Positions 19,221 through 27,753 of a stretch of 64,000 nt of DNA are shown one piece after another. Location: assembly GCF_018119405.1 (NCBI RefSeq), contig NZ_JAGPWC010000019.1, positions 21,424-85,423 of the forward strand. The letters run 5' to 3'. The stretch is from Massilia sp. ST3 (GTDB lineage: Bacteria; Pseudomonadota; Gammaproteobacteria; Burkholderiales; Burkholderiaceae_D). The position numbers were made by a program, and so were the translations under genes. Every line of letters begins with the position of its first letter. Positions within the stretch are counted from its first letter, which is position 1. Below the pieces are notes generated by a model. It worked only from the letters and a program-made list of their open reading frames with translations, ran no database searches and had not been told where the DNA came from.

Positions 19221-20461
19221 TGCCCTTCTTCGCCTACAAAGGCCGCGACGCGCGCGGCGAGCTGGCCCAGGGCATCCTGGAAGGCGCCGACAGCTCGGCC
19301 GTGGCCGACCTGCTGTTCGCCAACGGCATGACGCCGATCGAGATCACGCCTTCGAAGAAGGGGCCGGGCGAGGCCGCCGGAGGCGCCGCCGGCCTGCTGG
19401 CCCGCTTCACCGAAAAGAAGGTCACGTCGATGGACGTGCAGCTGTTCAGCCGCCAGATCTACACCCTGCTCAAGTCGGGCGTGCCGATCATGCGCGGCCT
19501 GGCGGGCCTGCAGGAATCGGCGATCAACAAATCCTTCGCCAAGGTCATCAAGGACCTGCGCGAATCGCTCGACTCCGGCCGCGAGCTGTCGGCGGCCATG
19601 ATGCGCCACCCGGAATGCTTCACGCCCTTCTACCTGTCGATGGTGAAGGTGGGCGAAATGACGGGCCGCCTGGAAGAAGTCTTCCTGCGCTTGTTCGACC
19701 ACCTGGAGTTCGACCGCGACATGCGCGAGCGGGTCAAGACCGCGATGCGCTACCCGACCTTCGTCGTGGTCGCGATGGTGATCGCGATGACGGTCGTGAA
19801 CGTGTTCGTGATCCCGCAGTTCGCCGCGGTGTTCAAGTCCTTCGGCGCCGAGCTGCCGCTGATGACCCGCATCCTGCTGAATACCTCCGAATTCACGGTC
19901 GCCTACTGGCCTGCGCTGGCCGTGCTGGCGGCGGGTGGCATCTTCGGCTTCCGCGCCTGGACCAAAACGCCGTCCGGACGCCTCAAGTGGGACCAGAAGA
20001 AGCTGCGCATCCCGATCGCCGGCAAGATCATCCACAAGGCCACCATGGCCCGTTTCGCGCGCAGCTTCGCGCTGTCGATGCGCAGTGGGGTGCCGATCGT
20101 GCAAGCCTTGACCGTGGTGTCGCAGACCGCCGACAACGCCTACCTGAGCTCGCGCATCGAGCAGATGCGCGACGGCGTCGAGCGCGGCGAAAGCATCCTG
20201 CGCACCTCGGTGGCGGCCAACGTGTTCACGCCCATCGTGCTGCAGATGATCGCCGTGGGCGAGGAATCCGGCTCGCTGGACGACCTGATGGACGAGATCG
20301 CGCAAATGTACGAGCGCGAGGTCGACTACGAACTCAAGACCCTGTCGAGCCAGATCGAGCCGATCCTGATCACCTTCCTGGGGATCATGGTGCTGATCCT
20401 GGCGCTGGGCATCTTCATGCCGATCTGGGACCTGGGCCAGGCGGCGCTGCACGGCAAGTGA
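19220..20461 (+). CDS. mshG: MSHA pilus inner-membrane platform protein MshG
   Basis: This 413-residue GspF/PilC-type protein anchors the extension ATPase and passes its motion to pilin subunits. It has two T2SSF domains (about 75-195 and 275-400) and three membrane helices: near 175-195, 225-245 and at the C-terminus (LITFLGIMVLILALGIFMPI). The start overlaps the mshE stop by one base and the stop overlaps the next ATG by one base, so translation is coupled on both sides. The N-terminal FAYKGRDARGEL motif is typical of GspF-family proteins. Confidence 0.96.
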   Translation: MPFFAYKGRDARGELAQGILEGADSSAVADLLFANGMTPIEITPSKKGPGEAAGGAAGLLARFTEKKVTSMDVQLFSRQIYTLLKSGVPIMRGLAGLQESAINKSFAKVIKDLRESLDSGRELSAAMMRHPECFTPFYLSMVKVGEMTGRLEEVFLRLFDHLEFDRDMRERVKTAMRYPTFVVVAMVIAMTVVNVFVIPQFAAVFKSFGAELPLMTRILLNTSEFTVAYWPALAVLAAGGIFGFRAWTKTPSGRLKWDQKKLRIPIAGKIIHKATMARFARSFALSMRSGVPIVQALTVVSQTADNAYLSSRIEQMRDGVERGESILRTSVAANVFTPIVLQMIAVGEESGSLDDLMDEIAQMYEREVDYELKTLSSQIEPILITFLGIMVLILALGIFMPIWDLGQAALHGK

Positions 20462-20961
20462 TGAAGCGGCAGGGCGGGGCAAGCCGCTTCGAATTCGCGG
20501 TCTGCATGCTGCTGGTGGCGCTGCTCGCGGGCGGCCTGCTGATCAGGCTGCTGGATGTGCGCGAGGAGTCCGAGCGCGCTGCCGCCCACCACGTGGCGGG
20601 GGCGCTCAGGACTGCGCTGGCGGCGCGCGTGGCACGCATGGAAGAGGACGCGCAACTGGCCAAACTGGCCGGCGAAAACCCGATGCACTGGCTGAGCCGC
20701 TTGCCACCGAACTACCTGGGTGAATACTATTCGCCCGACCTGGCGGGCTTGCGCAAGGGAAGCTGGTACTTCGACCGGACTGACAAGAGCATCAACTATT
20801 TGTTTAGCCGCGACACTTTTTCTCGCGGGACATCAAAATTGCTGAAGTTCAAGGTAGAATTCATGCGTTCGCCCCGGATGCACCGGAATGACCGGCTCGA
20901 CGGGGATACGCGGGGATTGGCGCTGCTGGAAATCGATGCGCTGAACCTGAAACAGCATTAG
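20461..20961 (+). CDS. mshF: MSHA biogenesis protein MshF (pilin-like)
   Basis: This 166-residue protein has one N-terminal membrane helix (about 10-28) after a short basic leader, SRFEFAVCMLLVALLAGG. It lacks the canonical GFTLIE cleavage signal, but a Glu five residues after Ser is reminiscent of a degenerate prepilin. The rest is soluble and contains WYFD and a basic segment. Its position between mshG and the pilin genes is that of mshF in Vibrio, which is the main reason for the name. It overlaps mshG by one base. Its exact role in the pilus is not known to me. Confidence 0.75.
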   Translation: MKRQGGASRFEFAVCMLLVALLAGGLLIRLLDVREESERAAAHHVAGALRTALAARVARMEEDAQLAKLAGENPMHWLSRLPPNYLGEYYSPDLAGLRKGSWYFDRTDKSINYLFSRDTFSRGTSKLLKFKVEFMRSPRMHRNDRLDGDTRGLALLEIDALNLKQH

Positions 20962-21021
20962 GCAGTACCAATCAACCCACCGCGGCCGTGACGTCCGCAC
21001 CACCTCAACGGAGAGAACTGA

Positions 21022-21486
21022 ATGAACAAGAGCTTCAACAAAGGCGCACAGGGCGGCTTCACGCTGATCGAACTGATCGTCGTGATCGTCATCCTGGGCA
21101 TCCTGGCCGCGACCGCGCTGCCGAAATTCGCCAGCCTGAGCGGCGATGCGCGCAAGGCCAGCCTGCAGGCTGCACGCGGTTCGATGTCCTCGGCGGCATC
21201 GATGGTGCACGGCAAGTGGCTGATCGATTCGAATGTGTCGTCGATCGAAGGTGTCGCCGTGACCATGGTCAACGGCTACCCGAGCGCCGGCACCATCGCC
21301 CCGCTGGCCGGCATCACCAACAACCAGGATTACAAGGTCGTCACCACCACCGGCGCCAACGCGACCACCACGCTGACTCCGCTGGGCCTGCCGACTACCC
21401 TGGAAGCCACCTGCTTCGTGCGCTATACGGAAGCCGCTGCCAACGCCGCGCCGACCTACACCCAGGACCTGACCAAGTGCGAATAA
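21022..21486 (+). CDS. MshA/MshB-type prepilin, first copy
   Basis: This 154-residue type IV prepilin has the leader MNKSFNKGAQGG, cleaved before FTLIELIVVIVILGIL. Glu5 of the mature protein is present for assembly and N-methylation. Two cysteines (in EATCFVRY and near the C-terminal end) can form the D-loop disulfide. A strong GGAGAGA site precedes the ATG. A terminator-like hairpin follows directly, which would favour high expression of this gene over those after it. Position would make it mshB, but the hairpin suggests it may be the major subunit (mshA). I leave the symbol open. It closely resembles the next gene. Confidence 0.9.
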   Translation: MNKSFNKGAQGGFTLIELIVVIVILGILAATALPKFASLSGDARKASLQAARGSMSSAASMVHGKWLIDSNVSSIEGVAVTMVNGYPSAGTIAPLAGITNNQDYKVVTTTGANATTTLTPLGLPTTLEATCFVRYTEAAANAAPTYTQDLTKCE

Positions 21487-21514
21487 GCCTGTCGATCTGA
21501 CAGCTTATACTTTG

Positions 21515-21544
21515 GGCACGGTCGCATTCGCGGCCGTGCCTTTT
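21515..21544 (+). terminator. Terminator-like hairpin between the two pilin genes
   Basis: GGCACGG and CCGTGCC enclose a further pairing segment and are followed by TTTT. It sits inside the operon, 29 bases after the first pilin stop and 19 bases before the next ATG. It therefore probably acts as a partial terminator or as a 3'-stabilising element for the pilin mRNA. Confidence 0.65.
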
Positions 21545-21562
21545 GATTTTCAAGGGAGCGTC

Positions 21563-22033
21563 ATGCATATCCGTCGTCTTCGGCACCACCAGGGCTTCAC
21601 GCTGATCGAGCTGATCGTCGTGATCGTCGTCCTCGGCATCCTCGCAGCCACGGCCTTGCCGAAGTTCGCGAAGCTGAGCGGCGATGCTCAGGTGGCCAAG
21701 CTGAAGGCCGCGCGTGGCGCGCTTACTTCCTCGGCGGCCATGATCCACGCCCAGTGGCTGATCAAGCCGGCCGCTAGCATGACGGTCGAAGGGCAGGCTG
21801 TCGGCATCGTCAATGGCTATCCGGACGCGACCGCGGCCTTCGCCGCCGCGGCCGGCCTGAACGCGAATGACTACCGCATCGAAGTCAACAAGGACGAGCT
21901 GGTGATCTCGCCCGCCGGCATGCTGGACAGCGATCCGTCCGCCGCCACCTGCTTCATCGCTTACGCCGCGCCGACCGGCGCCAACCGTCCTCCGGTCTTC
22001 AGCCAGGCCGCCAACCCGCTCGTCTGCGGTTAA
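21563..22033 (+). CDS. MshA/MshB-type prepilin, second copy
   Basis: This 156-residue type IV prepilin has a short basic leader (MHIRRLRHHQG) cleaved before FTLIELIVVIVVLGIL, with Glu5 present. It resembles the preceding pilin across its length: LPKFA.LSGDA, a shared AMI/SMV H.QW/KWLI segment and NGYP. It carries the same paired cysteines near the C-terminus (ATCFIAY and VCG). The pair look like a tandem duplication that has since diverged. The ATG is fixed by AGGGAG six bases upstream. One copy is presumably the shaft subunit and the other a minor one; sequence alone does not say which. Confidence 0.9.
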   Translation: MHIRRLRHHQGFTLIELIVVIVVLGILAATALPKFAKLSGDAQVAKLKAARGALTSSAAMIHAQWLIKPAASMTVEGQAVGIVNGYPDATAAFAAAAGLNANDYRIEVNKDELVISPAGMLDSDPSAATCFIAYAAPTGANRPPVFSQAANPLVCG

Positions 22034-22049
22034 GCCTCGCGAGACCAGA

Positions 22050-22592
22050 GTGGGCGCAATTCCATTCCCTGCAAAGCGGCTGCACCGGTCCGGCTTTACG
22101 ATGGTCGAGCTGATCGTCGTACTGGTCCTGATCGGCATCCTGGGCGCCATCGGCGCCGCCCGCTATTTCAATCGCAACAGCTTCGACGCCGCCTTCTTCG
22201 CCGAGCAGACCCGCGCCATGCTGCGCTATGCGCAAAAGACCGCGATCGCCCGCAACACCCCGGTGTTCGTCGAACTGGGCGACAACCGCATCGGCCTGTG
22301 CCACGTGGCGCCGAACGGCAATTGCCCGGCGGCCAGCCGGGTGCAGTTCCCGTCCGGGCGCAGCACGGGCGAGGGCACGGACACCTACTGCCAGTCGGCG
22401 GCCTGGTATTGCATCGGCCGCCCGAAAGGCGTCAGCTATTCCTATTCCGTCGTCATGACCCAGTTCGCCTTCGACGCCCTGGGCCGCCCGGTGGCCGGCG
22501 CCGGGGAGTTCCCGGGCCTGGCGATCGCGGTCGGCGGCGACGGCCAGAGCCGCACCGTGTCGGTAACCCCGGAGACCGGCTATGTCCAGTAA
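22050..22592 (+). CDS. mshC: MSHA minor pilin MshC
   Basis: This 180-residue prepilin begins at a GTG; the leader MGAIPFPAKRLHRSG is followed by FTMVELIVVLVLIGIL, the class III signal with Glu5. A FimT/GspH-like body follows, with four cysteines (LCHVAPNGNC and YCQSAAWYC). It lies 16 bases after the second pilin and overlaps mshD by 11 bases. MshC-type proteins are GspH-like minor pilins that help start or cap the fibre. No ATG is available before the membrane segment, which supports the GTG start. Confidence 0.85.
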   Translation: MGAIPFPAKRLHRSGFTMVELIVVLVLIGILGAIGAARYFNRNSFDAAFFAEQTRAMLRYAQKTAIARNTPVFVELGDNRIGLCHVAPNGNCPAASRVQFPSGRSTGEGTDTYCQSAAWYCIGRPKGVSYSYSVVMTQFAFDALGRPVAGAGEFPGLAIAVGGDGQSRTVSVTPETGYVQ

Positions 22593-23157
22593 GCCGCGGC
22601 GCCAGGGCGGCCTGACCCTGATCGAACTGATCCTGTTCATCGTAATCGTCGGCATCGCACTCGCGGCCGTGGTCGGGGTGCTCAACTATACGTCGCGCAA
22701 CAGCGCCGATCCGCTGCGCCAGAAGCAGGCGCTGATGATCGCCGAGGGCCTGCTGGAAGAAGTGCGGCTGGCCCGCTTTACCTGGTGCGACCCCAGCTCC
22801 GACGATCCGAACCCGGAAACGGTCACCGGCAGCGCCGGCTGCCTGGTGCCGGAGAACTGGGGCTCGGAAAGCGGGAACCGGCCGTTCGACAACGTCAACG
22901 ACTACGTCGCCGCCGCCAACCAGGCAACCGCCGCCTTCAACGTGAACGGCGTGCTGTCGGACGCCAATGGCGCGCCGCTGGGCGTGCAGGGCTACGCGGC
23001 GACCGTGACGATCACGCCCCAGGCCATGAACGGTGTCGGTGCGGCCGGCGCCGCAGCCGATACCGATCTCCTGCGCATCCGCGTGGAGGTCGCCTACGAC
23101 GGCCAGCGCCTGGTGCTGGACGGCTACCGCGCGCGCTACGCGCCGCTGGTCCAATGA
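22582..23157 (+). CDS. mshD: MSHA minor pilin MshD
   Basis: This 191-residue prepilin has the leader MSSKPRRQGG and LTLIELILFIVIVGIAL, where the usual Phe1 is replaced by Leu but Glu5 is kept. The body contains LLEEVRLARFTWCDP and a second cysteine (AGCLVPE), as in MshD and GspI-like proteins. It overlaps mshC by 11 bases and mshO by 4 bases (ATGA). The place in the operon and the fold agree with a GspI-type minor pilin at the tip complex. Confidence 0.87.
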   Translation: MSSKPRRQGGLTLIELILFIVIVGIALAAVVGVLNYTSRNSADPLRQKQALMIAEGLLEEVRLARFTWCDPSSDDPNPETVTGSAGCLVPENWGSESGNRPFDNVNDYVAAANQATAAFNVNGVLSDANGAPLGVQGYAATVTITPQAMNGVGAAGAAADTDLLRIRVEVAYDGQRLVLDGYRARYAPLVQ

Positions 23158-24050
23158 CGGCCGGCCGCCTGCTGCGCCGCGCACGCGGCTTTACCCTGGT
23201 CGAGGCGGTCCTGGTGATCGTCATCGTCGGCATCCTCGGGGCCATCGTCGCGGTCTTCATCCGCGGGCCGGTCGGGGGCTACCGCGACACGGCCGCGCGC
23301 GCCGCCGTGACCGACGAAGCCGACCTGGCGCTGCGCCGCGTGGCGCGCGACCTGCGCATGGCGCTGCCCAACAGCGTGCGCGTGAACCCGAACGGCGACG
23401 CCATCGAGTTCCTGCTCACCAAGACCGGCGGGCGCTACCTGGCGGCGGAAGATTTCGGCCTGAGCGGCACCCCGCTCGACTTCAACAATACGGATCCGGC
23501 TACCAACAGGGACTTCACGGTCGTCGGCGGCACCAGCGTGAGGATCGACCCCGATGACTACATCGTCGTGTACAACCTCGGCGAGGGCAGCGCGCCTTCG
23601 GACGCCTACCTGGCGCGCAGCGGCGGTACCGACCGCAATATCGAGCGGGTCGAGTCGGTCAACATGGCGGACCCCAACAATCCGGTCGTCAGGCTGAAGT
23701 TCAATACCTTCGCCACCCAGGTGACGCCGATGACCTCGCCGGGCCGCCGCTTCCAGGTGGTCGACTTCCCGGTCAGCTATGTCTGCGAGCGCCAGGGCGA
23801 CGGCAGCGATGCGCTGGTGCGCTACTGGGACTATCCGATCAACGCGGCCCAGCTGACCCCGCCGCAGGGCAATCCGCGCCGCGCCGTGATCGCCGCGCGC
23901 GTGGCGAATTGCGCCGGCATGTTCGCTTACGGCAGCGCCGCCTCGCGCCGCAGCGCGCTGGTGGTCATGAACCTCCTCCTGCGGGTGCCGCAGGGCGGCA
24001 ATGCGACCGTCCGCCTGGTGCACCAGGTCCATGTGGACAACACGCCATGA
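23154..24050 (+). CDS. mshO: MSHA minor pilin MshO
   Basis: This 298-residue prepilin has RRARG followed by FTLVEAVLVIVIVGILGA, with Glu5 present. The large C-terminal domain (DFNNTDPATN, a VCERQGDG cysteine and an RRAVIAARVANCAGMF stretch) is GspJ-like. This fits MshO, one of the larger MSHA minor pilins. Its ATG overlaps the mshD stop and its stop overlaps the mshP start (ATGA in both cases), so expression is coupled. It likely takes part in the pilus tip or initiation complex together with MshD, MshP and MshQ. Confidence 0.87.
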   Translation: MTAGRLLRRARGFTLVEAVLVIVIVGILGAIVAVFIRGPVGGYRDTAARAAVTDEADLALRRVARDLRMALPNSVRVNPNGDAIEFLLTKTGGRYLAAEDFGLSGTPLDFNNTDPATNRDFTVVGGTSVRIDPDDYIVVYNLGEGSAPSDAYLARSGGTDRNIERVESVNMADPNNPVVRLKFNTFATQVTPMTSPGRRFQVVDFPVSYVCERQGDGSDALVRYWDYPINAAQLTPPQGNPRRAVIAARVANCAGMFAYGSAASRRSALVVMNLLLRVPQGGNATVRLVHQVHVDNTP

Positions 24051-24514
24051 ACCGCTACCATCTTTCCGTACGCCGCCTGGCGCGCAGCGCCGGCGTCGGC
24101 CTCGTCACCGCGATCTTCCTGCTGGTCGTCCTGGCCGGCATGGGCGTGGCGGCGGTGAGCCTGTTCAATTCGCAGCAGGCCAGCGCCAGCCTCGACCTGG
24201 AGGGCGCGCGCGCCTACCAGGCCGCCCGCGCCGGTATCGAATGGGGCCTGTTCCAGCGCCTGCGCGCAGGCCAATGCGCGGCGCCGACCTCGTTCCGCCT
24301 GCCGGACAGCGTGCTGGCCAGCTATACGGTGACGGTGAGCTGCACCCTGCTGCCCACTTTGCAGGTGGAAGACGACAACGGCGATCCGCAGCCGCTGCAG
24401 CGCTGGCGCATCCGCGCGATCGCCTGCAACCAGCCGGTCAACGGCGCCTGCGAGCAGCAGCCCAGCAGCACTAGTCCGGACTATGTGCGGCGCCAGGTGG
24501 AGGTCGAGTTATGA
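24047..24514 (+). CDS. mshP: MSHA biogenesis protein MshP (PilX-like)
   Basis: This 155-residue protein has one N-terminal membrane helix (about 15-37, GLVTAIFLLVVLAGMGVAAV). A helical segment with ARAYQAARAGIEWGLFQRL follows, a pattern shared with PilX/GspK-like proteins. It lacks the GFTLIE signal. Three cysteines sit in the C-terminal half (GQCAAP, VSCTLL and further on). ATGA overlaps join it to mshO before and mshQ after. The assignment rests on helix pattern and place in the operon. Confidence 0.83.
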   Translation: MNRYHLSVRRLARSAGVGLVTAIFLLVVLAGMGVAAVSLFNSQQASASLDLEGARAYQAARAGIEWGLFQRLRAGQCAAPTSFRLPDSVLASYTVTVSCTLLPTLQVEDDNGDPQPLQRWRIRAIACNQPVNGACEQQPSSTSPDYVRRQVEVEL

Positions 24515-27500
24515 AACGATGCATGTCGATGCTGCGGACGCTGGCGGCGTTCGCGATCCTTTCGTGGGGCGTGTTCGGGGCCGCGTCCGCGCAGGCGCAA
24601 ACGGCGCTGCGCCTGTACAAGACCTACTCGGGCAACATCAACTTCACCGGCACGCAGGCCAGCCTGCGCAGCTATGCGGAAGGCAACAAGTCCTGCCAGG
24701 TGACGTCGCCGACTACCAAGGAGACGGCCAGGCTCACCCTGCCGTTCCTGTCGAACGTGGTCTCCGCCCAGCTGTACTGGGCCGGTTCGGGCAGCAGTCC
24801 CGACCGGACCGTGACGATGAACGGCTATTCGATCACCGCATCCTCGACCCGCAGCTACACGGCCAGCGTGGCCAACGGCATCCCTTACTTCAGCAGCGCG
24901 GCCGACGTCACCAGCATCGTCAAGTCCTACGGCACCGGCGACTACACGTTCAGCGGGCTGAGCGTGTCCAACGGCAGCCTGCATTGCGACCGCAACGCCG
25001 TGCTGGGCGGCTTCGCGCTGCTGGTGGTGTACTCGAACGGTAACGAGTCCTACCGCAACCTGAACATCTACGAGGGCTTCCAGCCCCTGTACTACGCCGA
25101 GCTGCGCTTCACGATGACCAATTTCCGCACCCCGGACAACGTGACCACGTCCGAACGCGGCCGCTTCGGCCACATCGTGTGGGAGGGCGACCAGGCGCTG
25201 TCCGCCAACGCCGAAGCGGTGTACTTCACGGGTAACAACACCTCCTCGATCCTCACCAACGGCTATTACGCGCCGTCCGGCAACCAGTTCAACTCGCAGA
25301 GCAGCGTCAACAAGGACAGCGCCTCGATCGGCGTCGACTTCGACACCTACGAGATCGGCCCCTTCACGCCCAAGCAGAACCTGGCCAGCGCCACTTTCCG
25401 CGCCACCGAGGACATGATCCTGCTGAGCACGGCCGTCCTCGCCGTGCCCAGTGCGCCGGACGCCGACCTCGCGCTCGAGATCGTCCAGAACGGGCCCTTG
25501 AAGGAAAACGCCCCGGCCAGCTACAACTTCACGGTGAACAACAAGGGCCCGTCGGCGGACGAGGGGCCGATCACGGTGCGCATTACCCTGCCTTCCAGCC
25601 AGACCTATACCTCGGCTACAGGCACCGACTGGAGCTGCACGGTCTTCGGCCAGGTGGTGACCTGCAACTACGCGCAGACGCTGGCCATGAACGAGGTCAC
25701 GCCGCCGCTCGTGCTCAATACCAAGGTGACGAAGGCCGGCGAGATGACGGTCAGCGCAACGGTGACCGGGTCGATGGATCCGGATACCACCAACAACAGC
25801 AAGAGCGTCAAGTCGACCACGGTGGTGCCGCAGGCGGCGGCCTACAAGTTCACCAGCAAGAAATGCGACATCGGTGCGGTGGTCGGTTCGAGCGCCTGTC
25901 CGCTGTATGACGAGACCGCCAACGGGATTGTGGCCGGGACCACGGCTTCGGTGTGGGTGACCGCCGTCTCCGACGGCAAGGCGCAGGCGATCAGCAGCAA
26001 CCAGACCATCGCCGCGCCGCTCCAGTTCGCGCTGGGCTGCTATGGTCCGCAATCGTCGACGGTGCAGGCCAGGTACAGTCACACGGTCGGGACCGCAACC
26101 ACTGCGATCAACCTGGACAAGTGCAGCTCGGCTACCGGCAACCCAACCTGGCAATCGCTGACCTTGAGCTATCCCGCGAATACCGCCTCGGTCGAGACGA
26201 AATTCTCCTACCTCGACGTCGGCAAACTGAAGCTCTTTCTGAAGGACAGCAAGGGGCTCCTGGACGATGCGGACATCACTTCGGTGCCGAGCAAGCTGAA
26301 ATTTATCGTGACCCGCAACGAGGGTCTGTATATCAACCAATCGAAAATGAAGCTGACTGAGCCAGGGTTCGCCATGGCTGGTGAAGAATTCACGATCTCC
26401 CTGCTGGCGCTTGCCAGCGACAATACGACGGTATTGCCAGGTTTCGGCAATGAAGGCGTGGCGCTGAGACCGAATGCCAAGCCGGAGATCGCACGTGCCG
26501 ATAACCTTACAGGTGTAGCGGCGAACGAAGTGGCTGAGCTGAAAGGAGCGTTTCCAGATGCCGGTCCTTTCCTCGGCAAGGAGTTTAGCTGGAGCGACAT
26601 CGGCAGCTTCACCCTACGTTCCAAGGTAATCGATTACCTGGGCACGAGCGCCGATCCGGAGGCCGATCCGCACATCGTGGGCCGCTTCTATCCGGCCTAC
26701 TTCTCCACTGCCGTTGCCGGAAACCTCCCTTGCGCGCCACGCATGCAATGTCCGAGCGAGGGCCAGGCCGCCATCGATAGCGCGACCCATTCGGCGCAGC
26801 GGTTTACGACCACGATCAAGGCACACGATGTCGATGGCGCCGATCTCCCGCGCTTCAACCAGCAAACGTTCTTGGAGCTGGTTCCGAACATCACCCTGAA
26901 AGCCGTTAACAAGCCGGGTGCAGGGACGGAAATCGTGCGCCCTCTGAACGGCGGATTGTCTGATCCAAGTCTCGATAAACGCCTGACCTTGAACCGTCCG
27001 CTGGACTACACCCTTGGCCCTCAGTTCGTTCCGAATGGAGCGCGAAGCAAATCGGGCTGGCCGTCCCCGACCGCCGTGTACCTGCGCGCCGAGGCGAGCG
27101 AACTCCGCGGCGACAATAGCGCCGTGAACAAGGTAAAGGGCGTGACTCTGAGCTCGGTACAAAGCGACATCGACCAATCGATCGAGGACGGCATCATGGT
27201 CGTCACCGGCCGGGTCGAGGTGGCCAACGTCTTCGGCTCCGAACGCCTGAATACCCGCATCCCCCTGCAGGCCCAGTTCTGGACCGGCACCGCCTGGGCG
27301 CCGACCTCGACTTACGCCGACCCGGCAGTCCTCGACGTCAGCCAGGTCCGCTTCTCCAGCTGCACCCGCTCGCTGAAGGTCGCCGGCATGAGCGGCACCG
27401 CCAACTGCATCGCCCTGGACTCCGCCAGCGCCGGGGCCTTGCCCCTCACAGGCGGCCGCGCCGAGTACAAGATCGCCCCGATCGGCGCCAACCGGCAGGG

Positions 27501-27609
27501 CAGCGTGTTTGTCAACCTCGCCAGTCCGGCCTGGCTGCCCAGCACCTTCGGGCAAGTGACCTTCGGTCAATATCGCAGCCCGGTGATCTACGTGCGCGAA
27601 GTCTATTGA
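24511..27609 (+). CDS. mshQ: MSHA-associated large exported protein MshQ (putative adhesin)
   Basis: This 1032-residue protein has a signal peptide (cleaved near AQAQ, about residue 30), then a beta-rich N-terminal domain (WAGSG..P, about 40-310). A DUF11-like repeat region follows at about 315-435 (DADLALEIVQNGPLKENAPASYN is split over 315-337), and a long C-terminal DUF6701-type region completes it. Cysteine pairs are scattered along the length. MshQ closes the pilin block in other MSHA loci and is thought to be exposed at the pilus tip or surface. Bases from about 26,300 to 27,150 use more A/T-ending codons than the flanks, suggesting recombination in the exposed part. Its ATG overlaps the mshP stop. 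Confidence 0.87.
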   Translation: MKRCMSMLRTLAAFAILSWGVFGAASAQAQTALRLYKTYSGNINFTGTQASLRSYAEGNKSCQVTSPTTKETARLTLPFLSNVVSAQLYWAGSGSSPDRTVTMNGYSITASSTRSYTASVANGIPYFSSAADVTSIVKSYGTGDYTFSGLSVSNGSLHCDRNAVLGGFALLVVYSNGNESYRNLNIYEGFQPLYYAELRFTMTNFRTPDNVTTSERGRFGHIVWEGDQALSANAEAVYFTGNNTSSILTNGYYAPSGNQFNSQSSVNKDSASIGVDFDTYEIGPFTPKQNLASATFRATEDMILLSTAVLAVPSAPDADLALEIVQNGPLKENAPASYNFTVNNKGPSADEGPITVRITLPSSQTYTSATGTDWSCTVFGQVVTCNYAQTLAMNEVTPPLVLNTKVTKAGEMTVSATVTGSMDPDTTNNSKSVKSTTVVPQAAAYKFTSKKCDIGAVVGSSACPLYDETANGIVAGTTASVWVTAVSDGKAQAISSNQTIAAPLQFALGCYGPQSSTVQARYSHTVGTATTAINLDKCSSATGNPTWQSLTLSYPANTASVETKFSYLDVGKLKLFLKDSKGLLDDADITSVPSKLKFIVTRNEGLYINQSKMKLTEPGFAMAGEEFTISLLALASDNTTVLPGFGNEGVALRPNAKPEIARADNLTGVAANEVAELKGAFPDAGPFLGKEFSWSDIGSFTLRSKVIDYLGTSADPEADPHIVGRFYPAYFSTAVAGNLPCAPRMQCPSEGQAAIDSATHSAQRFTTTIKAHDVDGADLPRFNQQTFLELVPNITLKAVNKPGAGTEIVRPLNGGLSDPSLDKRLTLNRPLDYTLGPQFVPNGARSKSGWPSPTAVYLRAEASELRGDNSAVNKVKGVTLSSVQSDIDQSIEDGIMVVTGRVEVANVFGSERLNTRIPLQAQFWTGTAWAPTSTYADPAVLDVSQVRFSSCTRSLKVAGMSGTANCIALDSASAGALPLTGGRAEYKIAPIGANRQGSVFVNLASPAWLPSTFGQVTFGQYRSPVIYVREVY

Positions 27610-27688
27610 TAACGAAATCGGGCAAAAACGGCGTGAAACGCACACGTAGCGGGTAATCGGTGAGATTTTGTGATGGTTTTCGGCACTT

Positions 27689-27704
27689 CTTGAATATAAT
27701 CAAG
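27689..27704 (+). promoter_or_regulatory. Perfect -10 box inside an inverted repeat upstream of mshI
   Basis: TATAAT at 27695-27700 lies between the arms CTTGA (27689-27693) and TCAAG (27700-27704). The gap between mshQ and mshI is 144 bases, so a second msh transcript probably starts here. A dimeric regulator on the repeat could block RNA polymerase. No clear -35 hexamer is visible. Confidence 0.5.
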
Positions 27705-27753
27705 AGGTAGCCGAATCCCTTTATTTTTCGTCGATCGACTCCACCGGGCGTGC

